Source: Trypanosoma brucei gambiense DAL972
Taxonomy: Eukaryota > Euglenozoa > Kinetoplastea > Trypanosomatida > Trypanosomatidae
Assembly (NCBI RefSeq): GCF_000210295.1
Contig: NC_026743.1
Span: forward strand, 124,001-188,000
Direction of reading: 5' to 3'
Length of the DNA: 64,000 bases
Shown: piece by piece, positions 48,550 through 57,200 of the stretch
Layout of the letters: the number at the start of each line of letters is the position of its first letter
How positions within the stretch are numbered: position 1 is the stretch's first letter
Translations under genes and position numbers: made by a program
Notes under the pieces: model-generated
The model's database searches: none
Told to the model about the DNA's origin: nothing
The model's input: the letters and a program-made list of their open reading frames with translations, nothing else

Positions 48550-49563
48550 GACGTCCTACTTATGCGGCGGAAGAGAAAAAAGGAAAGTTACCTCGCGTGG
48601 GGGGAGAGGGAAATCTTAGTGAGGAAACTAAGGTGTTCAACATAGTACCAGGTGTTTTCAATACCCGCTAAATACGGTGAGCCATCACGACCTGGAAAGT
48701 GGGAGAAAACTGCATTTCTTCGTTTGATGTCGTTCGCGCCTTAAGTGGTTCCCCTGTTGCCACGTGTCAATGTTTACCTCCCAACTCATATATATATATA
48801 TGTGCGTATCTTATCTTTTTTTGTTTTCAAACTGTTACAACAGCCTTCTATTCATGGCATCGCGATATCATTGTTGTTACTACTATTGCATCAAATGTCG
48901 GTAGCGTCGGTTTGGATAACTCTGTGTTACCAACTCACTCGAGTCCCTCGCAGTGTACCTCTTGTTTTTGTGGAGGACACCAGTGGGGGGGGGGGGTGAA
49001 ATTGAGAGACGAAAAATGCACTCTCCATTTGCTGCCCTCTCCGCCTCCAACTGCCGCCGATGTTTCTGCGTGGTGCGTGGAAAAGAGAGGGGATTAGCGA
49101 GAAGGTGGGGAGGGGAACGGGGAAATAACGAACGGTCAACGATCACATGTAAAAAGGAAAAGAAAACGATTGCTTCCGGGCGTGTGTCCGTGTGTGGGAG
49201 AGAGAAGGGGAAGGCGAAGCAAAGGAAGTTATTTTCCCCTGTTAGATAACGATCTGGGAGAAGTGTCTGCATACTCCTTTCTTCCACTACTCCCACTCAC
49301 TCCGTTCGTTTAGTGTGCGTACTTTTTGGTGGTGATTAGCTAGCGCGTAAATCAAAAGCTTGAACTTGCGTGTAACACTACTTTTTACACCTCACCCTAC
49401 TCAGTACAGTTATAATCGTTTATTTATTGTCTTCTTTTTTAAAAAAAAAAAATATTATTATTTTAACTTTCCTTTGAACACCCACATTTTATGTCGTTCT
49501 GTAGTGGTATTCGCGGTTGTCCAGCAGCGAACGGAAAGAGGAGAGGCAAAGAAAAGGGTGCTT
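48550..49563. other. Intergenic region, 1.0 kb
   Basis: Mixed spacer with a short TA tract (48787-48801), a G run (48985-48997) and an A run (49440-49452). No supported gene. Confidence 0.6.
49466..49504 (+). promoter_or_regulatory. Possible spliced-leader acceptor for the large coiled-coil gene
   Basis: A T/C-rich stretch ends in GTCGTTCTGTAG with AG at 49503-49504. The leader to the ATG at 49564 is 59 nt without ATG. An AG at 49522-49523 is an alternative. An ATG at 49491 lies upstream of this acceptor and so would be spliced off. Confidence 0.5.
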
Positions 49564-52500
49564 ATGAGCGAGCCCAGGGAAGTGGGCTACCGGCACATTT
49601 TAAGATCGGCATCGGCCACCAGCAAAGTGAACGCCAAGAACCGGAGCCCAACCGTAACAAAGAGTCCCAGCACACCTACCGACAGCCGTGGCGTTAGCGC
49701 GGCACGTATGCGTTCCTTCTCAGGATCTAGTGTCGCGAGAGCAAACCCTCGGATCCCACAAAAAGATGACAGTTCGCGGGAGGAGGTGAGGGCTCTTCGC
49801 CTGCTGCTCCGCGAGAGGGAAGAGCAGGTGGAACTACTTCATGCGCTCTTGAGTGAAAAACAGTTGTTATTAAATCATAACAAAGCAGCCGAGGAGCGCC
49901 TCCGGCAATGTGATGAGCAACTTGGGACTCTTGCGGCCGTGCTCGGACTTGAAATGGAGTCGCAGGAAAAGGACAATTTGCCCCATACCACGAGGCAGGT
50001 GAAAGGGAGTGAACTGGGCACTGTGAAAAAAATGCCGAGCGTTCGTTGCATCTTAGACCGTGTTCAACAGCTAGTGTACGACAAAACGCACCTGGAAAGC
50101 GAACTTGATGTGAAACTCCAGGAACTGGAGTGGGCTCAGACAGAGTTAGAAATGCTGCGTGGAGGCACCCTTTCACAAAAAGTGTCACTGAAGAACGACG
50201 CGGGAAAGTGTGGTTCTTTGGCACAAGAGTTGGAATCACAACTTCGTGTTAACGCTGAACTTGAAAGAACGCTGGCCGACCTGAAGGAAAAATATATTAT
50301 GTCGGAGAGGATACTGGAGACTTTGGAGAAGGACCACCATCAGGTAAGTCAGGTGCTACACGGAAAGGAAAAGGAAGTTCTGGAATTACAACGTAAGGAA
50401 CGAAGCGTCGCTGCGGAGTCTAGTAAAAGGCGTGAGTACGAAATCTACCACATGCAGTGGAAAGAACCGAATAATCTCATCACAACGCATCACCGCTGTC
50501 ATTTTCGTGGAGATAGCTGGGTAGGCTTGTTACGGGAGAAACCACAGGCAATGCAGGCTGCTCTTTTGAAGGATATCTCGCTGGAACTCCGTGCCCCGTA
50601 CGGCTTCATAACCATTGCAACCATGGAATCGGTGTCGGAGCTCGTTGTTTTCGATGTTATCATTCGTCATCCCGTTTCACTATCTGAAGATGATGTGGAG
50701 TTACGGCTTATTGGATGCTCCTTTGATGAGATGTCACTTCTTCTGAAACAAGCGGAGAATCCGAAGGAAGGTCATGACCTCGTCCTCCACCAGTTGAAGC
50801 TCCTGCAAGGGACTATTGTAAGGAAAGAAGAAGAGATAGCCGCGCTGACAAAGCAATTACGAACAACTAAATTGTCCCTCGAGGAGAGACAACGGCAGTA
50901 CGATGAAGAGAGTAAGCTGGTTCATATGGCGCTAGACGAAACGGAGGAGACTGTTAAGGTAACGTACAGCGAACTGAAGATGCGTGAGTTGAGGGAAGAA
51001 GAGCTGAAACTGCAACTTCAGCAGTGCTCAGAAACAATTTTATCGCGGGACCAACGAATTATGGAACTTACAGCGCAGCTGCGTGAGCTTAATAGTACTG
51101 TGGCAGAGGAAAGTGGAGAAAATGTAAGGACACGCGATGCTACATGCTCCAACGGCCCCGGAGACAAACACGATGGAAGATCCGCAGAGGGGAGGAAAAA
51201 ATGTGTTGAAAATGAAAGCGATAGCCTCTGCGATACTCTAGTGAAGATACCTTCCGTAAAAATGCACGTTGTCGAGGCGTCATGGAAAGGATTGGATCCC
51301 CTGGCATCGACTGAGGCAGTTATGACGCTTGACTCAAGGGCCCAAAGCATTGTGCGCACTATTCTTATCGGTGAGATGGCGACTGTTGCTCACGTCCTTC
51401 CCTTGAAAGTTCTTTCACTTCAGTGCACTTGTTGCTCGTTGCGCGCGGAGGTACAAGTACACATCAGTTCTCAAGTTGAAGACGCAGACCGTTCAACCGA
51501 GGGTCTTGATAAATTCCGCCCAAGAACTACCATCGCTTTCCTGGAGGAGTGGTTCAACATGCGGGAGCTCATTGAAAGTCGGGGACGGAGGGTGCAATCA
51601 CTCGCAGATGAGCTCACCAGTTTAAACTTGTCAGTTGCCGCATTTAAAGAAAGCGGTAAGAAAAATGAAGAGGTAGAAAAGGCAGCTACGACTGGAACCC
51701 CTTCATGTGCGGGAGAAACCTCGCAGAGTGATGAAGAGAAAACGGAAGAAAAAAGGCTGTGTGAATCACTCGACCAACAACTACGACTGGAGCGTACCCA
51801 AGTTCGCACACTACAAGCGGAGAAGCGAGCGAAGGAACTTGCGCTGCAACGGGCAAACGATAAGTTAAACGAAGTTACTGCTGCATTTGAGGCGTTGCAG
51901 TCAAATTTCGCTGGGAGAGATCACCGCCCCACTCGTGACGAAGATGCAAATGCCTGTCGTCTCGCAGACGTTCAGGCAAAAAGGCGCCACGGGAGGAACC
52001 AAAAGGACAACAATATGAAGGGCGTGTGTGACGCAGAGTTGGCGGGAGGAAATGAGTCGTTGAGGGCAGAAAGGGGGGACGTTTGGTCTGCTCTCGCTGA
52101 CGCTTATGAGGAGTACGATACCTTATACGAAAGGTACGAAAATGCAATGAAGCAACTTCAGGACCTGGAGAGCTCGCTCCGGGAAAAACTGTTACTGACG
52201 AAGCGGTCTCACGTGTACGAGAAACAAGTCGAGGAGTTGACCCAACAGAAGGAAGCACTCATAGCAGAGCAGGAGAAGCAACGCGAGAAGGAGGCTCTAT
52301 TGCGGGAAACTGTTACTTCACATCAGCGCGATATTGACCGACTACAGAAGGAACTTGATCGTAAGACAGAGTGGGCAGAGGAGGTTATGCGTCGGCTTGT
52401 AGAAGAGGAGGATGAATGCTCCAGATTGGAAGGAGCTGTCAGATCCCTTAAGCAGCACTCCACGGCGGAGGTAGCGACAAAGGAAAAGGTCGTATCGAAT

Positions 52501-53619
52501 GATTTGAAAACTAAAGACATCCAGCGGGTGCTTTACACCTTTTGTACCACTACCTTGGGAATTGACGTACCAGAGCAGGAGCAGTCCGTGGATGGTGTTC
52601 TGGCACTTATTGCTCGCGCCTACGCGAACAAAGCCAGTGGTGCCAGCATGCAAGTGGCGTTTGCCGATAGGGAAGAGGTGTCAACCGCAATTCAGTCGCT
52701 CAATACAGCAGTGCAACTGCTCCAACAGTCTTTACCAACAGTAAGGCGCAGAGCGTGCTCCGATGTAAGAAGTAGAGGACGCGCTGCTGTCGATAACTCA
52801 CCGCGTAGCTCCCCAACTGGTGTAAGGAAAGTGCCTTCGAGGGGGCGGCCCATGACATTCAGTGGTAGGGGTGCAACAACATCGCCACCAGTGCGGGCAC
52901 CACAGATATCTGGAAGGAGGTTGTTGGGGCAAGCAACGCCAATGAGGTCAGCACCAACCAACACACCGAAGAGACACAAAACACCACAGCAAGAAAAGGT
53001 CAATACCGTAGGTCCTTGTCATCCATTGATATCGAGTGCCACGCGCGTCGTGCAACTTGTGCAGCAACTGACCGGAACTCCCGTACAGCCGAAGGTAAAG
53101 CCTGCCAAAACGGCAACCAAACCACTTTCGAATACAGCAGGGGAGGAACTTGCTGAAGAGTTTGTACGTTGGAGCCGTGAACAAACAATTTCTCTTGCGC
53201 TGATTGTTAAGGACTACCTCCACGACGCACTGAGGGCAATGAGTCAAGTAGCGTTAGCTCATGATGCAGTAACCACAACATATCAAGGACTACCGGTGGA
53301 TCACACGCTCAATCTGAACACGGCAAAGAGCTGTGTAACACACGCACTGAAAAGCATCGTGCAGACCATATCTTCCCTACTCTCACATCGGGAAATAAGT
53401 GAGATTGAGGGAAAATTCGGAAAAGATTACCTTTCTATGACTCCTGCGCCACGTGGTAAGACAACCAAACAAGAGGATCCGCGCCGTCAGTGTTCTGCTC
53501 CCGCCTTGGGTCTCGCCCCGCGTCCCGCTAATATAACGTTGTCATCTGGTGATCATTGCCGAAGTGTGTCACGGGATGTTGACGGGCTTTCGGTGCGCCC
53601 GCAACGAGAGGCCCTCTAA
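49564..53619 (+). CDS. Large coiled-coil protein with two FAZ1-like domains
   Basis: 1351 aa from the ATG at 49564; upstream codons of the open frame begin at a TTG and include a poly-Lys/Tyr UTR stretch. A Ser/Arg-rich N-terminus (~1-75) leads into coiled coil (~80-290). Residues ~305-400 (HFRGDSWVGLLREKPQAM, then LVVFDVIIRHPVSLSEDDVE) form a compact domain matching those in the two preceding large genes. A more degenerate copy is at ~565-690 (VEASWKGLDPLAST...LRAEVQVHISS). Long coiled coils occupy ~415-540 and ~700-985. The C-terminal part is Arg/Pro/Thr-rich then helical (~1150-1290). Unlike its neighbours it has no WD40 propeller. A structural role in the cytoskeleton, possibly flagellum attachment, is inference from the shared domain. 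Confidence 0.88.
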   Translation: MSEPREVGYRHILRSASATSKVNAKNRSPTVTKSPSTPTDSRGVSAARMRSFSGSSVARANPRIPQKDDSSREEVRALRLLLREREEQVELLHALLSEKQLLLNHNKAAEERLRQCDEQLGTLAAVLGLEMESQEKDNLPHTTRQVKGSELGTVKKMPSVRCILDRVQQLVYDKTHLESELDVKLQELEWAQTELEMLRGGTLSQKVSLKNDAGKCGSLAQELESQLRVNAELERTLADLKEKYIMSERILETLEKDHHQVSQVLHGKEKEVLELQRKERSVAAESSKRREYEIYHMQWKEPNNLITTHHRCHFRGDSWVGLLREKPQAMQAALLKDISLELRAPYGFITIATMESVSELVVFDVIIRHPVSLSEDDVELRLIGCSFDEMSLLLKQAENPKEGHDLVLHQLKLLQGTIVRKEEEIAALTKQLRTTKLSLEERQRQYDEESKLVHMALDETEETVKVTYSELKMRELREEELKLQLQQCSETILSRDQRIMELTAQLRELNSTVAEESGENVRTRDATCSNGPGDKHDGRSAEGRKKCVENESDSLCDTLVKIPSVKMHVVEASWKGLDPLASTEAVMTLDSRAQSIVRTILIGEMATVAHVLPLKVLSLQCTCCSLRAEVQVHISSQVEDADRSTEGLDKFRPRTTIAFLEEWFNMRELIESRGRRVQSLADELTSLNLSVAAFKESGKKNEEVEKAATTGTPSCAGETSQSDEEKTEEKRLCESLDQQLRLERTQVRTLQAEKRAKELALQRANDKLNEVTAAFEALQSNFAGRDHRPTRDEDANACRLADVQAKRRHGRNQKDNNMKGVCDAELAGGNESLRAERGDVWSALADAYEEYDTLYERYENAMKQLQDLESSLREKLLLTKRSHVYEKQVEELTQQKEALIAEQEKQREKEALLRETVTSHQRDIDRLQKELDRKTEWAEEVMRRLVEEEDECSRLEGAVRSLKQHSTAEVATKEKVVSNDLKTKDIQRVLYTFCTTTLGIDVPEQEQSVDGVLALIARAYANKASGASMQVAFADREEVSTAIQSLNTAVQLLQQSLPTVRRRACSDVRSRGRAAVDNSPRSSPTGVRKVPSRGRPMTFSGRGATTSPPVRAPQISGRRLLGQATPMRSAPTNTPKRHKTPQQEKVNTVGPCHPLISSATRVVQLVQQLTGTPVQPKVKPAKTATKPLSNTAGEELAEEFVRWSREQTISLALIVKDYLHDALRAMSQVALAHDAVTTTYQGLPVDHTLNLNTAKSCVTHALKSIVQTISSLLSHREISEIEGKFGKDYLSMTPAPRGKTTKQEDPRRQCSAPALGLAPRPANITLSSGDHCRSVSRDVDGLSVRPQREAL

Positions 53620-54749
53620 CCTAATTGGGTATACCCGAGAGCAAACGTGTAGGCTCGTCAAACATTAGCGACGGTTCTGTCACCGAGCTAACCGTCGATA
53701 CACCACCTGTACACCACGTATATGCTTGCGTGTCCTATTACAACAAATAAATTAAATGCCAAAAAAAAAAATATTTAAGGTGCCACACACTCTGCGATTG
53801 TACCTTCTCCAGCAGTGTGCCGAGCCTACCTTTAGCACTGTACCTTCTTGATTTGTTGTTACTTTTGACTACTGTGTTGATGAATAAGCTGAGGCACGCT
53901 CAAAGTGTAAAATAATAGTTTCATCTGAGGGGTCACCTTTTTACTGTACATTCTTTCTTTCCTTTTTTTAAAAAAAAAGAAGAGGTTCACAACGTTCAGC
54001 GCACACCTGTTCATGACGCCCACGAATGAATAACTTCCCCGAATGGGAATAGTAAAAGAGAGAAGAAGATATGGCATGACACTACGGAAAACAGCACCAC
54101 GTTTTTTTTTTGCTTTTCGCTTTGTATTGCTTTCGTGTGTAACTTATGGGTCATTTGTCTACACCTTTGTTTACCTCTCAGCTGTACAAATATAACATAA
54201 ATATGCAATTACCTGCATTTATTTGTTCATGTACACTTCACGGAAGAGTTCTTTGTGCTTTGTAGTTAACTGAGAAGCTCATCCTTTCTCTTGTACCTTA
54301 AACTTACTCCCTATAAATGTTGGTCAATTTCTGCCGTTTTGTACTGTGATGGCTGCTTGCACGTGGATTTTTTTTTGTGTGTTTCCACTTTGTGTACGTG
54401 ACCGGCGTTACGAAAGCATTGTGTATCCTTGCTGTTGGGTGGTATTTTGCCTCTCACTTTGTACCAATGAAGGGCTATCCACTTGTCTGTAAAAGTTTTT
54501 TCTTGTTCTTATTACGGTCAGTCAACATGTCTGTACTTTGACAACTCTGTCCCCTTCGATGCGATCTAGCTCCTTTTTTTTTAATTTTGTGACATTATTA
54601 AGTGCAATACATTTAGACTGTGATACGACAAACATAAACGCATCACTGTAGTCACAAGTAACCGTTGCGGCGCACGTCTTTGAGTAATTGATCCGCACGA
54701 CAGAAGGCGGCACATACCGACAGGAATCACCAACATCTCAACATTGCAA
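53620..54749. other. Intergenic region, 1.1 kb
   Basis: T-rich spacer with A/T homopolymer junctions (53761-53772 and 53963-53978). No supported gene; the last ~147 bases are the predicted thymidine kinase leader. Confidence 0.6.
54571..54602 (+). promoter_or_regulatory. Predicted spliced-leader acceptor for thymidine kinase
   Basis: CTCCTTTTTTTTTTAATTTTG is followed by the first AG at 54601-54602. The leader to 54750 is 147 nt and ATG-free. Confidence 0.55.
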
Positions 54750-56117
54750 ATGCACGACGGAGATGGCAATATTGAACTCATCATTGGCCCCATGTTCGCT
54801 GGTAAAACAACAGAACTGATGAGACGTGTCCAGCGACACAAACACGCTCAAAGATCATGTTACATCATCAACTATTCACGAAACAGTTACCAAAATCAGC
54901 GACTGTCAACTCACGACCAGCTTTCACTGACTGCCAATGTGTCCATCGCAAAACTTAGTGAAGTGTGTGATGAATGGCGTGACTACGACGTCATTGCTGT
55001 TGACAATGGCCAATTCTTCCCTGATGTTGTGGGTTTCTGTGCACGCGCAGCCAATGAGGGGAAGACTGTCATTGTGTCAGCACTCGATGTAGACTGCCGA
55101 GAAACTCCTTTTGATGAGGTTTGCCGTCTTGTTCCCCGTGCAGAATCAGTGTTGAAACTCAGTGCCGTATGCATGAAATGTCATGAGCACGATGCTTTCT
55201 TAACGTATCGCACCATCGAGAGCAACGAGCGTGAACTATATGGTGGAGCCGACATGTACTTGGCTGTGTGCAGGTGGTGTTACAAACAACTTACCATGAG
55301 CCACGTTGATGCGCAGAAGACATCTGCTTCCACAGCTGCAGTTGTGCCAAATGGTGCACACGGTCGCATTGAACTCATCATTGGCCCCATGTTCGCTGGT
55401 AAAACAACAGAACTGATGAGACGTGTCCAGCGACACAAGCACGCTCAAAGATCATGTTACATCATCAAGTACACTGGGGACACACGCTACAGTGAAGGTG
55501 CTATAACTTCTCACGACCAGCGTGCACTGACTGCCAATGTGTCGGTCTCTAATTTACATGACGTGGGTGATGAGTGGCGTAAATACGATGTGATCGCGGT
55601 GGATGAGGGCCAATTTTTTCCTGATGTGGCCGCGTTCTGTTCCAAGGCTGCCGATTCGGGGAAGGTTGTAATTGTGTCAGCACTTGATGCCGATTACCTA
55701 CAAGAGCCATTTGAAGAAATTTGCCTTCTTGTTTCCCGTGCTGATTCTGTTGTGAAACTTAGTGCCGTGTGTATGGAGTGTCACAATCGCAAAGCATCTT
55801 TTACATATCGTACTGTGAAGAGTGATGAGCGCAAACTTGTCGGTGGTAGTGATATGTACATGTCAGTTTGCAGATCATGTTACGAAACTAAAAGGAATAT
55901 GGTGCAAACTGAAAAGTACATTTACAGTTGTGTTGGGATCAATGAAGGGAGTTACTCGGAATGTTCCCCCGGGCCAAGCGAGCGCAGTTCAGCAGGAACC
56001 TCCGGCGTCCAAACTTCCGTCAAGGTGGATGAGCAGAACTGCACTGAACCGAACACAGAAGCTAAAAAAATGCCTCTGAAGAGAAAAAGAAATCAAATGG
56101 CCGTTGATACTACTTAG
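54750..56117 (+). CDS. TK: Thymidine kinase, tandem two-domain form
   Basis: 455 aa made of two TK1-type domains (~8-195 and ~207-390) in one chain. Both carry the P-loop GPMFAGKT and paired zinc-binding Cys motifs (CMKC/CRWC in domain 1, CMEC/CRSC in domain 2). The catalytic base lies in D-E-G-Q-F-F: domain 2 has Glu286 (VIAVDEGQFFPDV), while domain 1 has Asn86 (VIAVDNGQFFPDV). Domain 1 also lacks the G-D-T-R-Y segment present in domain 2. Domain 1 should therefore be inactive and domain 2 active, as reported for the T. brucei enzyme. It phosphorylates thymidine and deoxyuridine for dTMP synthesis. A basic tail (KKMPLKRKRN) may be a nuclear localisation signal. The ATG at 54750 is chosen over an in-frame TTG two codons upstream. 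Confidence 0.95.
   Translation: MHDGDGNIELIIGPMFAGKTTELMRRVQRHKHAQRSCYIINYSRNSYQNQRLSTHDQLSLTANVSIAKLSEVCDEWRDYDVIAVDNGQFFPDVVGFCARAANEGKTVIVSALDVDCRETPFDEVCRLVPRAESVLKLSAVCMKCHEHDAFLTYRTIESNERELYGGADMYLAVCRWCYKQLTMSHVDAQKTSASTAAVVPNGAHGRIELIIGPMFAGKTTELMRRVQRHKHAQRSCYIIKYTGDTRYSEGAITSHDQRALTANVSVSNLHDVGDEWRKYDVIAVDEGQFFPDVAAFCSKAADSGKVVIVSALDADYLQEPFEEICLLVSRADSVVKLSAVCMECHNRKASFTYRTVKSDERKLVGGSDMYMSVCRSCYETKRNMVQTEKYIYSCVGINEGSYSECSPGPSERSSAGTSGVQTSVKVDEQNCTEPNTEAKKMPLKRKRNQMAVDTT
54771..54871 (+). repeat. Near-identical P-loop segment shared by the two TK domains
   Basis: 54771-54871 and 55368-55468 differ at about one base in 101, far more alike than the rest of the two domains. Confidence 0.9.
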
Positions 56118-57200
56118 TGCCAGGTGTACTATTGCGCAACGTATTGTGCCATTTTTCTGATCTTCAAATTATTAGAGTTGTTGGTAAAACAGCGTTGCTG
56201 ACCACTTAAAAAAAAAAAAAGTATACATAAATAGTGGTTCTTTCCACTGTTTCCCGGGATCCTCCTCTATTTAAAAAAAAAAAATTTGGTTCGTTACTTT
56301 TCCCGAGGTAGACGTGTAAAATGTTTTAATGCGGCGCATACACAAGGAGAAAAGATGCTTATGTGGTCACGTTTACTGTGCTGTGCTCGCCAAGGCTTGT
56401 AGTACGCAAGGCACAATTTTCGAAACGCGGTATGTTTTCCTTATGTGCACCATCTTAAGTTGCTGCTGCCGCTGTTTCCTTAAACTTTCAGGGCATGCAT
56501 CCGCCACCATTAAGCATGTTTAAACCATTGCCTGTTAGTTGGGTTTTTTTTTCCACATAACAAACATTAACCTTATCGTAGCCGTACACCTTTGGGGATG
56601 CGGCGAGCAACAGCCATCGACGTGGCAGAAGCTGTCGCCGCTTAGAAGAACATTCACACGAACCTGAAGGAAAACATAATACGCGTTTAGGTTTCAACTC
56701 GTGAGACGCGGTTCGCCACAGGGAAACGGTCGTACGAGCATAGAATTGCTTTTATAGAAATCGGGAAATTAGGAGGGGAGAATTAAGAGATTAGACGTGT
56801 TTGAGGGACTATGGTGTTTTCTTGTTAAAGTGGTGAAACGCTTGTCAAGGTGGACCTTGTGTTTCCTTACCTCTGTTTGTTATTGACTTTTTTTTCCTTT
56901 TTCGTCGACCCAACTGCCTGCTAACCTGTGATCTTTGGTCCACCGCCTGTTTGTGCACTATAGATTACCGTTGTGGTATTCCTCTCTGTGCTTCGGACTG
57001 CTTCCTCTTTTTAACCTGTTTCTTTTTTCCATTTATAATAACGACGACAATAGTCCTTTAAGTAGAGGTCCAACCACTGCCATACGCACCAGCGGTTACG
57101 GTGTAGGTGTGCAATTAATTTTTCGCATAGAAGCTTCGCTACGGCAGGCAATTCCCTCCGTGCCAACTGTTATTAAAGAGTAGAATCACAGGAGGAAGAA
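56118..57200. other. Intergenic region, 1.1 kb
   Basis: A-run and T-run containing spacer. An 82-codon frame ending at 57183 starts at TTG and overlaps the predicted splice site, so I do not call it a gene. Confidence 0.6.
57001..57053 (+). promoter_or_regulatory. Predicted spliced-leader acceptor for the kinesin gene
   Basis: The tract CTTCCTCTTTTTAACCTGTT continues as TCTTTTTTCC, and the first AG follows at 57052-57053. The 147-nt leader to 57201 contains no ATG. Confidence 0.65.

Noticed and set aside
49360..49563. TTG-initiated N-terminal extension of the large coiled-coil protein
   Set aside because: Crosses an A run and the predicted splice acceptor. The ATG at 49564 follows the acceptor.
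56935..57183. 82-codon forward frame just upstream of the kinesin
   Set aside because: Begins at TTG and spans the pyrimidine tract and predicted splice acceptor of the kinesin gene.
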